NCBI RefSeq assembly: GCF_030413175.1
Contig: NZ_CP129212.1
Coordinates: 2,418,001 to 2,482,000 of the forward strand
Source: Bradyrhizobium roseum
GTDB lineage: Bacteria > Pseudomonadota > Alphaproteobacteria > Rhizobiales > Xanthobacteraceae
Length of the DNA: 64,000 nucleotides
Direction of reading: 5' to 3'
In this document: positions 8,042-17,271 of the stretch, one piece after another
Layout of the letters: each line of letters opens with the position of its first letter
Numbering within the stretch: the first letter of the stretch is position 1
The notes under the pieces: generated by a model
The model's input: only the letters and a program-made list of their open reading frames with translations
Told to the model about the DNA's origin: nothing
The model's database searches: none
Position numbers and translations under genes: made by a program

Positions 8042-10176
8042 CACGTCGCTTCCATTGCGGCGATGATCCTGTCGCGCGTGATCGGCAGGTCGCGCACCCG
8101 CACGCCGAGCGCGTCGAACACCGCATTGGCAATGGCCGCCGTCACCGGGCCATGGGCAGCCTCGCCGGCGCCGACCGGGTCGACGTCGCTCCGCTGGATC
8201 ACCTCGACCTCCACGTCAGGCACTTCACTGAAGCGCAGGATCGGATATTCCGCCCAGCTCGTGCTGGTGATGCGCTGCCGGTCGAAGCGGACGCGTTCCT
8301 TCAGTACCCAGCTCGTGGCCTGAATGGCGCCGCCCTCGATCTGGTTGATGACGCCGTCGGGGTTGATGGCTTCGCCGACATCGACGGCCAGCGTCAATTT
8401 CCTGACCGCAATCTCGTCGATGCCCTCGATTTCCGCGATTGCAGCGCAATAGGCGCCGGTGTTCTTGTAGCGGCCAAAGCCGATGCCATGACCGATGCCG
8501 GGTTGCCTGTCGGGCTTCCACTTCGCGCGGGCGGCAACGGCGCGGATCACGTCCTTGGCGCGCTCATCGCGCAAGTGACGCAGCCGGAACGCGACCGGAT
8601 CCTCGCCGCGCTCGGCCGCGATTTCGTCGAGGATGGATTCGATCGCGAACACATTGCCCTGACCGCCGAGCGTTCGCAGCGCCGAGGTGCGGATCGGCAT
8701 GGTGGTCAGGCGATGGCTCTCGATGCGCCAGGACGGAAGATCATAGAGCGGGATCGCGTTGCGGTCGCTGCCGCCGCCATTGGACTGCGGTGGATTGATC
8801 GAGACCATGCGCGGAAACGGGTTCGCAAGCTCGTATCCCGCCAGTAATGCGGGTTGCGCCGCGCGTCCCGGCCGCGCCACATGGCCGTTGCCCCAGATCG
8901 AATGCCGCCAGTCGACGATTTCGCCCTGCGCATCGAGATCGACCTCGATCTCGATCGCCATCGCCGCTCCGAACGGTGCATCCGACATTTCGCCCTGACG
9001 CGACCACTGTACCCGCACCGGCCGGCCGCCAGCACTTCTCGCGAGCAGCACGGCGTCGAGCGCGACATCGTCGGCGGCGTTATGACCATAGCAGCCGGCT
9101 CCCTCCATATGCTCGACCGTGATATTTTCGACCGGCCGTTTGAGAACCAGCGCCAGATCGGCGCGCAGCAAGTAGACGCCCTGGCTATGGGTCCAGACAC
9201 GGACGTGGTCACCGTCCCATTGCGCCATGGCGCAGGACGGAGCGATTGAGGCGTGGGCGATGTAGGGTCGGGTGTATTGCCGCCGGATGGTCCGCGCGGC
9301 CGCGCCTGAAGAGGCGGCCGTCTTCTTGTCGATGATCGTCGATTCCGCTGGCTGGGTTTTCAGGAACGAGGCCAGGTCATTTTCGTCGGGCAGGGGCTCG
9401 CCTGCGGACCATGATGCGCCCTTGCGCAAGGCGGCGAGCGCCGCCTCTGCGCCATGTTCGGTCTCGCTGACGACACCGGAAAAATTGCCGTCGCGCACGA
9501 TCGCGACGAGACCGGGCACTGCGCGGGCACCATCCTCCTTCAACCCGACAAGCTTCGCGCACGCGTTCTCCGGCCGCAGCACCCGGCCATGCAGCATTCC
9601 CGCCAAGGCCTGATCATGGATAAAGCGCGGCCGGCCCAACACCTTGTCGGGAATATCGATCCGTTGAACCGAATGGCCGGCCAGCGCCCGGCGCGATGCG
9701 GTCTTCGGCGTAACGCCCGGCGTGGCGTCGCGATCGAGCGAGACGTCGTCGGCCAGTTCCCAATAGCTGGTCCTGACATTGCCGGGCCCCGAAATTGTGC
9801 CGTCCTCGATGTCGAGCGCATCGGCCTCGACGCCGAGCCGTTCCGCGGCCTGTCGAAGAAATATCCGGCGAACCTCGGCGCAGGCGTGGCGCATTGCGCG
9901 GCCCGACTGCTGGATGGAAAGGCTGCCGGAGGTGACGCCCTCGTTGGGGCTGCTGGCCGTCGACGCGCGGACCATCTGCACGCGCGAGAGGTCGATGTCG
10001 AGTTCGTCGGCGGCGATTTGCGCCAGTGCCGTCACGATGCCTTGCCCGATCTCCACCTTGCCGGGCGAAACCGTCACCTGGCCGGTGCTGGAGAATTTCA
10101 GCCACGACGACAGTTTTGGGTTCGCCGCGAGGCTGACCGGCAGTGCGGGCGAGGGAGTGGATGCTTGCTGGCTCAT
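8041..10176 (-). CDS. Molybdenum hydroxylase large subunit, IorB/xanthine-dehydrogenase type
   Basis: A 711-residue molybdopterin-binding subunit of the aldehyde oxidase/xanthine dehydrogenase family. It resembles the beta subunit of isoquinoline 1-oxidoreductase because the family segment GKVEIGQGIVTALAQIAADE lies at the N-terminus (residues ~35-55). Other family segments are LRTLGGQGNVFAIESILDE near residue 490 and the C-terminal VGAGEAAHGP, whose Glu is the expected catalytic base. The ATG at 10176 overlaps the stop of the small subunit gene (ATGA), giving a coupled pair. No twin-arginine leader is present, so it is probably cytoplasmic. Substrates of such enzymes are N-heterocycles or aldehydes; the specific one is unknown. 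No separate FAD subunit is encoded here, as expected for two-subunit IorAB enzymes. Confidence 0.9.
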   Translation of the reverse strand: MSQQASTPSPALPVSLAANPKLSSWLKFSSTGQVTVSPGKVEIGQGIVTALAQIAADELDIDLSRVQMVRASTASSPNEGVTSGSLSIQQSGRAMRHACAEVRRIFLRQAAERLGVEADALDIEDGTISGPGNVRTSYWELADDVSLDRDATPGVTPKTASRRALAGHSVQRIDIPDKVLGRPRFIHDQALAGMLHGRVLRPENACAKLVGLKEDGARAVPGLVAIVRDGNFSGVVSETEHGAEAALAALRKGASWSAGEPLPDENDLASFLKTQPAESTIIDKKTAASSGAAARTIRRQYTRPYIAHASIAPSCAMAQWDGDHVRVWTHSQGVYLLRADLALVLKRPVENITVEHMEGAGCYGHNAADDVALDAVLLARSAGGRPVRVQWSRQGEMSDAPFGAAMAIEIEVDLDAQGEIVDWRHSIWGNGHVARPGRAAQPALLAGYELANPFPRMVSINPPQSNGGGSDRNAIPLYDLPSWRIESHRLTTMPIRTSALRTLGGQGNVFAIESILDEIAAERGEDPVAFRLRHLRDERAKDVIRAVAARAKWKPDRQPGIGHGIGFGRYKNTGAYCAAIAEIEGIDEIAVRKLTLAVDVGEAINPDGVINQIEGGAIQATSWVLKERVRFDRQRITSTSWAEYPILRFSEVPDVEVEVIQRSDVDPVGAGEAAHGPVTAAIANAVFDALGVRVRDLPITRDRIIAAMEAT

Positions 10177-10643
10177 CGCGCCGCCATTTCTTCCGCCGCG
10201 CGCAGCACCGCGCGCACCATGCGGTTTTGCGAGCCGCAGCGGCAGAGGTTGCGATCGAGCGCTTCCTTTACGTCCCGACTGGTCGGCGACGGATTTTGCT
10301 TCAACAGCGCCGCCGCGCTCATCAGGATGCCGGAGACGCAATAGCCGCATTGCATCGCCTGTTCGGCGATGAAGGCGCGTTGCAGCGGATGCGGCTGCTC
10401 GTCTGTTCCCAGCCCTTCGAGCGTGGTGACATCCTTGTCCGCCACCGACCATAGCGGCGTGTCGCAGGCGGATACGGCGTGGTCGCCGAGGATGACATTG
10501 CAGGCGCCGCACTCGCCGGCGCCGCAGCCGAAATGCGGTCCGGTCACGCCAAGTTGTCCGCGCAGAACGTCCAGCAATGACCGGTCGGGATCGGCGTCAA
10601 TCTCGGTCTCGGCGCCGTTGAGGCGAAATCGAACGCTGGGCAT
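10173..10643 (-). CDS. Molybdenum hydroxylase small subunit with two [2Fe-2S] clusters, IorA-like
   Basis: A 156-residue iron-sulfur subunit. The plant-type cluster ligands C40, C45, C48 and C60 (motif CGAGECGAC) and the second cluster ligands C99, C102, C134 and C136 (QCGYC and LCRCG) are all present. The start at 10643 gives the usual short N-terminus (PSVRFRLNGAETEI); a longer open frame upstream has no family similarity. It passes electrons from the molybdenum centre of the overlapping large-subunit gene to an acceptor. It lies 26 bases downstream of a TctC-type binding protein gene and is probably in the same transcript. Confidence 0.95.
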   Translation of the reverse strand: MPSVRFRLNGAETEIDADPDRSLLDVLRGQLGVTGPHFGCGAGECGACNVILGDHAVSACDTPLWSVADKDVTTLEGLGTDEQPHPLQRAFIAEQAMQCGYCVSGILMSAAALLKQNPSPTSRDVKEALDRNLCRCGSQNRMVRAVLRAAEEMAAR

Positions 10644-10669
10644 CGTGGGCGAACCTTTTTCAACGTTTC

Positions 10670-11641
10670 TTATTGCGGCGGCTTGTCGAACTTCTTCACC
10701 ACTTCCGCCCACTTCACTATATCGCCGCGCAGGAATTTGTCGAACTCCTCGGGGCTCATCGACATCGGCACGGCGCCCTGCTGGGTCCAGAGCTTGACAA
10801 CATCGGGCCGCTTCACCGCGGCGTTCACCGCCGCATTGAGCTTGTCGATGACCGGCTTCGGCGTGCCCGCGGGCGCCATCAGGCCGAGCCAGATGGTGGC
10901 CTCATAGCCGGGAACGCCGGCTTCGATCGCGGTTGGGGTATTAGGCAGCACGGTCGAGCGCGTCTGGCCCGTCGTCGCCAGCGCGCGCACTTGATTCTCG
11001 GCGACGTTGGGCGCCATCGCCGTCACCGCGTCGATCATCATCTGCACCTGGCCGCCGATTACGCCGCTGCGGGCCTCGCCGCTGTTGCGGTAGGGCACGT
11101 GCAGGACGTCGATTCCGGCCATGGCTTTGAACAGCTCGCCCGCCATGTGATACGGCGTGCCCTGGCCGGATGACGCATAGTTCAGTTTCCCGGGCTGCGA
11201 TTTGGCCAGCGCGATGAACTCCTGCAGCGTCTTGGCTTGCACGGAGGGATGAAGGACGATGACGAGGTCGGAAGAGTTGACTGGCGCGATCGGCGCAAGA
11301 TCGCGCATCAGTTCATACTTGCGCTGCGGAACCAGTGATTCATTCGCGGTCTGGGTATTCGACATCATCAGCAGCGTATAGCCGTCCGGCGGCGACTTCA
11401 CGACTTCCTGCGTGCCGATGACGCCGCCGGCACCGGTGCGGTTCTCGATCACGAAGGGCTGACCAAAGCTTTCCTGCAGCATGCTCCCGATCTGGCGGGC
11501 GGTGACGTCGGCAGGCCCGCCGGCGCCGAAGGGAACGATTACCTTCACCGGCCGCGACGGATAATCCTGCGCCTGTGCTCCGGGCAACGTTGTGGTGAAC
11601 AGCGCGGCAGCCAGCGCCAGTGCGATCCTTGCGGCCGTCAT
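10670..11641 (-). CDS. TctC/Bug-family periplasmic binding protein (orphan)
   Basis: A 323-residue extracytoplasmic binding protein with a Sec signal peptide (cleavage after AQA near residue 24). The Bug signature YPSRPVKVIVPFGAGGPADV follows. The family captures carboxylates and related small molecules for tripartite tricarboxylate transporters, but no TctA or TctB gene is adjacent, a common situation for Bug proteins. Its genes continue directly into the molybdenum hydroxylase, so the ligand may be the substrate of that enzyme, which is inference from linkage. Confidence 0.93.
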   Translation of the reverse strand: MTAARIALALAAALFTTTLPGAQAQDYPSRPVKVIVPFGAGGPADVTARQIGSMLQESFGQPFVIENRTGAGGVIGTQEVVKSPPDGYTLLMMSNTQTANESLVPQRKYELMRDLAPIAPVNSSDLVIVLHPSVQAKTLQEFIALAKSQPGKLNYASSGQGTPYHMAGELFKAMAGIDVLHVPYRNSGEARSGVIGGQVQMMIDAVTAMAPNVAENQVRALATTGQTRSTVLPNTPTAIEAGVPGYEATIWLGLMAPAGTPKPVIDKLNAAVNAAVKRPDVVKLWTQQGAVPMSMSPEEFDKFLRGDIVKWAEVVKKFDKPPQ

Positions 11642-11817
11642 TTATCCATCCCCCGACGTTTATTTTATTCCTTGCTGCAAGTTTAGCTGCAATGGGAACG
11701 GGCTGTCGACGAAAGACTGGCTGCGCGCCCCCGGAATAAAAGATAGTCTCGGGTGTAACGGACCGAGCAGGAGCGAGCCCATCGAGAAGGCTCGACCAAC
11801 GACAACTGGGAGCGCCC
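11642..11817. promoter_or_regulatory. Divergent intergenic region with a direct repeat GCTGCAA
   Basis: This 176-base gap separates a minus-strand TctC-type gene from a plus-strand binding-protein gene and must hold both promoters. The heptamer GCTGCAA occurs twice (11674-11680 and 11686-11692), 12 bases apart start to start, and the pair is bordered by TTGC and GCAA. This could be a regulator site. No convincing -35/-10 pair was identified. Confidence 0.3.
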
Positions 11818-12882
11818 ATGAAGAAATCGATCTCGCGCCGCCATCTGCTTCAGGGCACCGGCGCTGTTCTCGCAAGCGCAGCATTTTCCACGCGTGTGAT
11901 GGCGGCGGCGCCGCCGCCGGAGGCCGTGACCCCGGCCTTGATCGAGGCAGCAAAGAAAGAAGGCAAGGTCATCTATTACACCTCGACCGATTTGCCGGTC
12001 GCGGAAAAGCTGGCCAAGGCGTTTGAGGCGAAATATCCGGGCATTTCGGTCCGCGTCGAGCGCACCGGCGCCGAGCGCGTGTTCCAGCGCATCGGGCAGG
12101 AATATGCCAGCAACATCCGCGCTGTCGACGTGGTCAATTCGTCCGATGCCGCGCATTTCATCGTCTGGAAGCGCGACGGCGTTCTGGCGACTTACGTGCC
12201 GGAGGAGGTCGCAAAATTCTATCCGGACGAGCACAAGGACCCGGACGGCCAGTTCGCGAGCTTTCGCGTGTGGCTCAGCATCATTGCCTACAACACTAAT
12301 CTGGTGAAGGCGGAGGATGCGCCGAAGAGCTTTGCCGAACTGCTCGACCCCAAATGGAAGGGCAAGATCGTCAAGGCGCATCCGGGCTATAGCGGCACCA
12401 TCATGACCGCAACCTACCAGATGCAGCGTGATCTCGGCTGGACGTTCTTCGAGCAACTCGCCAAGCAGAACATCATGCAGGTGCAGTCATCGGCCGATCC
12501 GCCGAAAAAGCTCGACCTCGGCGAACGCGCGCTGATGGCTGACGGCAACGAATACAACATTTTCCAGCTGAAGGAGGCAGGCCGCCCGGTCGAGCCGATC
12601 TACGCCACGGAAGGCTCGCCGCTGATCATCGGACCGAACGGCGTCTTCAAGGAAGCGCCTAATCCGAACGCGGCCAGGCTGTTCCAGTCGTTCAGCCTCA
12701 GCCGGGAGGCGCAGCAGCTGATCGTCGACGTCGGCGGCCTGCGCTCGGTGCATTCTCAGGCGGTCGAAAAAGCGGGGCGCAAGTCGCTCAAGGACATCAA
12801 GACCATGAAGGACGATGCCGCGGCGGTGGAAAAGGAGAGCGAAGCGATCAAGGCACGCTACACAAAGATCTTCCGCATTTGA
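11818..12882 (+). CDS. ABC-type extracellular solute-binding protein, Fe(III)/thiamine-like family, Tat-exported
   Basis: A 354-residue periplasmic binding protein. The N-terminus SRRHLLQGTGAVLASAAFS is a twin-arginine signal with cleavage near VMAAAP. The mature part begins EAAKKEGKVIYYTSTDLPVAEKLAKAF, a signature of the SBP_bac type II family that includes Fe(III) and phosphonate/putrescine-like binding proteins. GGGAGCG precedes the ATG. No permease or ATPase is encoded next to it; instead it leads into MmgE/PrpD, SDR and molybdoenzyme genes, so it may capture the substrate of that catabolic set. The stop overlaps the next start. Confidence 0.88.
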   Translation: MKKSISRRHLLQGTGAVLASAAFSTRVMAAAPPPEAVTPALIEAAKKEGKVIYYTSTDLPVAEKLAKAFEAKYPGISVRVERTGAERVFQRIGQEYASNIRAVDVVNSSDAAHFIVWKRDGVLATYVPEEVAKFYPDEHKDPDGQFASFRVWLSIIAYNTNLVKAEDAPKSFAELLDPKWKGKIVKAHPGYSGTIMTATYQMQRDLGWTFFEQLAKQNIMQVQSSADPPKKLDLGERALMADGNEYNIFQLKEAGRPVEPIYATEGSPLIIGPNGVFKEAPNPNAARLFQSFSLSREAQQLIVDVGGLRSVHSQAVEKAGRKSLKDIKTMKDDAAAVEKESEAIKARYTKIFRI

Positions 12883-14261
12883 CCGATATGGCCTCGGGAC
12901 TGCCTGAGACTTCGGTCGCCGAAGCGCTGGCCGAAAGGATTGTCGCACTGCACGCTGGTGCCTTGCCGGCGGCAACCAGGCGCAAATGCGAGGATCTGCT
13001 GATCGACGTGGTCGGCCTGTGCGTCACCGCGCGCAACGAGGACTATGTCGGAAGTGCGCTCGCGGGCTGCGACGATGACGGCCCCTGCACGGCGATCGGG
13101 CACAAGCGCACGCTGAATGCGGCGGGCGCCGCCTTCGTCAACGGCACGGCCGCGCACGGCGAGGATTTCGACGACACGTTCGAGGGCGGCCCGGTCCATG
13201 CCGGTGCCGTGATCGTGCCGGCGGTGCTCGCCGCCTGCGAGCGGCATAATCCGGATGGCCGCGTGGCGCTGACCGGGGTTGCCGTCGGCACGGAGGTGCT
13301 GTGCCGGTTGAGCCTCGTGGTGCCGAAGGCGGTCCACAAGGCGGGCTTCCACCCGACCGCGATCTTCGGCGCGATGGGCGCCGCCGCCGGTGTCGGCGCG
13401 GCGCTCGGTCTCAATGCCAGGCAGATCGTCGATGCGCTCGGCATCGCCGGCAGCATGGCCGGCGGCATCATCGAGTATCTCGCAGAGGGGGCCTGGACCA
13501 AGCGGATGCATGCCGGATGGGCGGCGCAATCTGGCATCCGCGCAGCACTGCTGGCGCGGGAAGGGTTCGTTGGCCCCCGCACGGTGTTCGAGGGCGTGCA
13601 TGGATTGTTTCACGGCTTTGCGCATACGACCAAGGGCGATTACGGCGCGCTGACCGGCGATTTCGGCACGCGCTGGGTCACCGACACGCTGGCGTTCAAG
13701 CCCTATCCATGCGGGACGATGGCGCAGCCCTATATCGATTGCGCGCGCCGGCTGGCCGCGCGCGGCATCAAGCCCGAGGACGTCACCGAGATCATCTGCG
13801 AGGTGGCGGAGGGAACGGTGCACCGGCTATGGGAGCCGCTCGCCGACAAGCAGCGTCCGCGCAACGGCTATGCCGCCAAGTTTGCCGTGCCTTATCTGCT
13901 GGCCACCGGCTTCGTGCACGGCGGCGTCGGGCTCGGCGCGTTCACGGAAAGCGCGGTCCGAGACGAGCGCGTGCTGGCGCTCGCGGCAAAAGTGAAATTC
14001 GTGATAGATCCGGACAATCCCTATCCGAACAATTACACTGGCCACATCCGCGCCACGCTGTGCGATGGCAGCGTGGTGGAAGAGCGCCAGCCCTATCTGC
14101 GCGGCGGCGCGCAGGAGCCGTTGACGCGGCAGGACGTGACCGACAAGTTCTTGCTCAACGCCGCACATGGCGGCTGGAGCACGGTGCAGAGCGACGCAGC
14201 GCTGAAACGCTTGGCGGAGCTGTATAATGGCCGCATCGATCTCTCTTCACTGCGTGGGTAA
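12879..14261 (+). CDS. MmgE/PrpD family protein
   Basis: A 460-residue protein of the MmgE/PrpD fold, which includes 2-methylcitrate dehydratase, iminodisuccinate epimerase and cis-aconitate decarboxylase. Family features include the N-terminal helical part (LLIDVVGLCVTARNED), GAAFVNGTAAHGEDFDDTFEGG near residue 85, and KPYPCGTMAQPYIDCARRLA near residue 275. The TTG at 12879 overlaps the upstream stop; an ATG three codons later is equally possible. It is coupled to the binding protein upstream and followed by an SDR after 6 bases. The reaction cannot be fixed from family membership, and no prpB/prpC is near, so propionate metabolism is not supported. Confidence 0.9.
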   Translation: MTDMASGLPETSVAEALAERIVALHAGALPAATRRKCEDLLIDVVGLCVTARNEDYVGSALAGCDDDGPCTAIGHKRTLNAAGAAFVNGTAAHGEDFDDTFEGGPVHAGAVIVPAVLAACERHNPDGRVALTGVAVGTEVLCRLSLVVPKAVHKAGFHPTAIFGAMGAAAGVGAALGLNARQIVDALGIAGSMAGGIIEYLAEGAWTKRMHAGWAAQSGIRAALLAREGFVGPRTVFEGVHGLFHGFAHTTKGDYGALTGDFGTRWVTDTLAFKPYPCGTMAQPYIDCARRLAARGIKPEDVTEIICEVAEGTVHRLWEPLADKQRPRNGYAAKFAVPYLLATGFVHGGVGLGAFTESAVRDERVLALAAKVKFVIDPDNPYPNNYTGHIRATLCDGSVVEERQPYLRGGAQEPLTRQDVTDKFLLNAAHGGWSTVQSDAALKRLAELYNGRIDLSSLRG

Positions 14262-14267
14262 AGCGTC

Positions 14268-15020
14268 ATGACCAAAGAACTCGCAGGCAAAGTCGCCATC
14301 GTCACGGGCGCTGGTCGCAATATCGGCCGCGCCATCGCGCTGACGCTGGCGGAGGGCGGGGCGTCCATCGTGGTGAACGCGCGCAGCAACTACGCCGAGG
14401 CGGAAGCCGTGGCGCGAGAGATCGAGACAGCCGGCGGCAAGGCGCTTGTCCATATCGGAGACGTCGCCGATGCCGTCGCGGTGCAGGCCATGGCGGATGC
14501 GGCGGTCAAACGATTCGGGCGTATCGATATCCTCGTCAATAACGCGGCGCTGCGGCGCGAGAAGCCGTTCGCCGAGATGAGCTATGCGGCGTGGCGGGAA
14601 ATTCTCGACGTCACGCTCGATGGCACGTTCCTCTGCGTAAAGGCTTGCCTGCCGGCGCTGCGGCAGTCGGGCGCGGGAACCATCGTCAACATCGGGGGCC
14701 TGAGCGCGCATACCGGTGCCAAGAACCGCGCGCATGTCGTGACCGCGAAGGCGGGCATCATCGGCCTGACCCGGGCGCTGGCCCATGATCTGGCCGACGA
14801 CGGCATCACCGCGAACTGCGTGGTTCCCGGGCTGATCGGCACGCCACGACCCAAGGACAAGCCGGAGCCGGCGCATCACCTGACCCATCATACGATCACC
14901 GGCAACCGGGGCAGGCCGGAAGACGTCGCTGCAACCGTGCGTTTTCTGTGCGGGCCCGGTGCACGCTACATCAACGGGCAGGCCATCCACGCCAATGGCG
15001 GGGCCTATTTGGGCGTCTGA
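14268..15020 (+). CDS. SDR-family protein lacking the canonical catalytic tyrosine
   Basis: A 250-residue Rossmann-fold protein with a complete nucleotide-binding N-terminus (VAIVTGAGRNIGRAIALTLA), the NNAA motif (ILVNNAALRRE) and the SDR serine region (IVNIGGLSAHTG). Where classical members have YxxxK this protein reads AHVVTAKAGIIGLT: the Lys is kept but the Tyr position is Val. This points to an altered mechanism, a dehydratase/isomerase-like role or loss of redox activity. It follows the MmgE/PrpD gene by 6 bases. The C-terminus is normal (GQAIHANGGAYLGV). Confidence 0.88.
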   Translation: MTKELAGKVAIVTGAGRNIGRAIALTLAEGGASIVVNARSNYAEAEAVAREIETAGGKALVHIGDVADAVAVQAMADAAVKRFGRIDILVNNAALRREKPFAEMSYAAWREILDVTLDGTFLCVKACLPALRQSGAGTIVNIGGLSAHTGAKNRAHVVTAKAGIIGLTRALAHDLADDGITANCVVPGLIGTPRPKDKPEPAHHLTHHTITGNRGRPEDVAATVRFLCGPGARYINGQAIHANGGAYLGV

Positions 15021-15103
15021 TGCATGGCTAACGGCTAGTTTTGCAGGTGGACTGCCGGGAAAACCCTCTCGGCGGTCGCGCGTTTTAATGTTACCAAAAA
15101 CGC

Positions 15104-17212
15104 ATGAACCAGCATGCCAAGGTCGATATCCGCCACTCCACCTGTCCGCATGATTGCCCGTCGGCCTGCGCGCTCGACATCGAGGTGATCGACGGCCGTT
15201 CGATCGGCCGGGTCCGCGGCTCCAAGCTGCAGACCTATACCGCCGGTGTCGTCTGCGCCAAGGTCGCGCGCTACGCCGAACGGATTCATCACCCTGACCG
15301 GCTGCTCCATCCGATGCGCCGTACCGGCCCCAAGGGCTCCGGCCAGTTTGCGCGGATTTCCTGGGACGAGGCGCTGGACGAAATCGCCGCGCGGTTCGAC
15401 CAGGCCGAGCGCGAATTCGGGGCTCAATCGGTATGGCCCTATTATTACGCCGGCACCATGGGGCTCGTGATGCGCGACGGCATCAATCGCCTTGCCCATG
15501 TGAAAAAATATTCGCGCTTCTACTCGACCATCTGCGCCAACATCGCCCGCGTCGGTTTCTCCATCGGCACCGGCAAGATTGCCGGCGTCGATCCGCGCGA
15601 AATGGGTGTCTCCGATCTCGTCGTGATCTGGGGCACCAATCCGGTCAACACCCAGGTCAACGTGATGACCCACGCCTCGCGCGCCCGCAAGGAGCGCGGC
15701 GCAAAGATCGCGGCGGTCGATATCTACAATAACGACACCATGAAGCAGGCCGACATCAAGATATTGCTCCGGCCGGGCACCGACGGCGCCTTCGCCTGCG
15801 GCGTCATGAACGTGCTGTTCCGCGAGGGTTACGCGGACCGCGCCTATATGGACCGCTACACCGATTGCCCCGACGAGCTGGAAGCGCATCTGGCGACGCG
15901 TACGCCGGAATGGGCCTCCAACATCTCCGGCGTGCCGGTGCAGGAAATCGAGGCGTTCGCGCGCGTCGTCGGCCAGACCAAACGTTCGTTCTTCCGTCTT
16001 GGCTATGGCTTTACCCGCAGCCGCAACGGTGCGGCGCAGATGCATGCCGCGCTGTGCATCCCCGCGGTAACGGGGGCTTGGCAATATGAAGGCGGCGGCG
16101 CCTTCTTCAACAATGCCGGGATCTGGAAGTTCGATGAATCCATTATCGAGGGCCACGATGCGATCGACCGCACGACGCGCTGGCTCGATCAGTCGCAGAT
16201 CGGCCGCATCCTGACCGGCAACGCCGAGGCCCTGAAGGGTGGACCGCCGGTCAAGGCGATGCTGATCCAGAACACCAACCCGGTGACGGTGGCGCCCGAA
16301 CAGGCGCTGGTGAGAGAAGGCTTTGCGCGTGAGGACCTGTTCATGGCGGTGCATGAGCAGTTCATGACGGAAACGGCCGCGATGGCCGATATCGTGCTCC
16401 CCGCCACCATGTTCATGGAGCATGACGACCTCTATTACGGCGGCGGTCAGCAGCATATCTCGGTCGGCGCCAAGCTGATTGATCCGCCCGGCGAGTGCCG
16501 TTCCAACCACGAGGTACTGCAAGGCCTCGGCCGCCGCCTCAACGCCGTGCATCCGGGATTCGAGATGTCGCCGCGTGAACTGATCGATGCGACGCTGAAG
16601 AAGAGCGGTCACGGCGACATCGAAACGCTCGAAGCCGATCTCTGGCGCGACATCCAGCCGGATTTCCGCACCTCGCATTATCTCGACGGCTTTGCGCATG
16701 CCGACAAGAAATTCCACTTCAAGGCCGACTGGGCCAACCCGCCGTTCGGCAATCCGGGCCTCGGCCCCTGGACGCAGTTGCCCGGGCTGCCCGATCACTG
16801 GGCGGTCATCGAGGAGGCGGATGAGCAGCATCCGTTCCGCCTCGCCACCTCGCCATCGCGCAGCTATCTCAACAGCAGCTTCAACGAGACGCCGGGCTCG
16901 CAGGCCCGCGAGGGCGCGCCCACGGTGATGATCCATCCGGATGACGCCGCAGGCCTGTCGATCGCCGATGGCGACGCCGTGACGCTCGGCAATGTCAGGG
17001 GCGAAACCACGCTGACCGCAAAATTGTTCGACGGCCTGCGCCGCGGCGTGCTGATCGCCGAGTCCATCCATCCGAACAAGGCCCATATCGGCGGCCGCGG
17101 CATCAACATGCTGACGGGGGCGGAAACCGTGGCACCCGTCGGCGGCGCGGCTTTCCACGACAACAAGGTCTGGGTCAAAAAGGCGACGCCAGCGACTGCG
17201 CGCAAGAGCTAG
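15104..17212 (+). CDS. Molybdopterin oxidoreductase with [4Fe-4S] cluster (DMSO-reductase superfamily)
   Basis: A 702-residue enzyme of the Mo/W-bis-MGD superfamily. Residues C14, C18 and C22 (STCPHDCPSAC) plus C51 (VVCAK) supply the N-terminal iron-sulfur site. LVVIWGTNPVNTQVNVMTHA near residue 170 is the MGD-binding type, and the C-terminal molydop-binding domain begins around residue 560 (FRLATSPSRSYLNSSFNETPG). There is no Tat leader, so a cytoplasmic location is likely, as in assimilatory or formate-dehydrogenase-like members. No membrane or diaphorase partner is encoded beside it. It is in the same direction as the MmgE/PrpD and SDR genes and precedes a crotonase, suggesting a role in an organic-acid pathway. 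The substrate is unknown. Confidence 0.92.
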   Translation: MNQHAKVDIRHSTCPHDCPSACALDIEVIDGRSIGRVRGSKLQTYTAGVVCAKVARYAERIHHPDRLLHPMRRTGPKGSGQFARISWDEALDEIAARFDQAEREFGAQSVWPYYYAGTMGLVMRDGINRLAHVKKYSRFYSTICANIARVGFSIGTGKIAGVDPREMGVSDLVVIWGTNPVNTQVNVMTHASRARKERGAKIAAVDIYNNDTMKQADIKILLRPGTDGAFACGVMNVLFREGYADRAYMDRYTDCPDELEAHLATRTPEWASNISGVPVQEIEAFARVVGQTKRSFFRLGYGFTRSRNGAAQMHAALCIPAVTGAWQYEGGGAFFNNAGIWKFDESIIEGHDAIDRTTRWLDQSQIGRILTGNAEALKGGPPVKAMLIQNTNPVTVAPEQALVREGFAREDLFMAVHEQFMTETAAMADIVLPATMFMEHDDLYYGGGQQHISVGAKLIDPPGECRSNHEVLQGLGRRLNAVHPGFEMSPRELIDATLKKSGHGDIETLEADLWRDIQPDFRTSHYLDGFAHADKKFHFKADWANPPFGNPGLGPWTQLPGLPDHWAVIEEADEQHPFRLATSPSRSYLNSSFNETPGSQAREGAPTVMIHPDDAAGLSIADGDAVTLGNVRGETTLTAKLFDGLRRGVLIAESIHPNKAHIGGRGINMLTGAETVAPVGGAAFHDNKVWVKKATPATARKS

Positions 17213-17271
17213 ACCGGGCTTGCAGTCCACGGTCATCCTGCCGCAAATGCTGGCCAGCATTTGGCAAACGG

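Noticed and set aside
12879..14261. 2-methylcitrate dehydratase of propionate catabolism
   Set aside because: No methylcitrate synthase or methylisocitrate lyase is near, and the MmgE/PrpD family covers several reactions.
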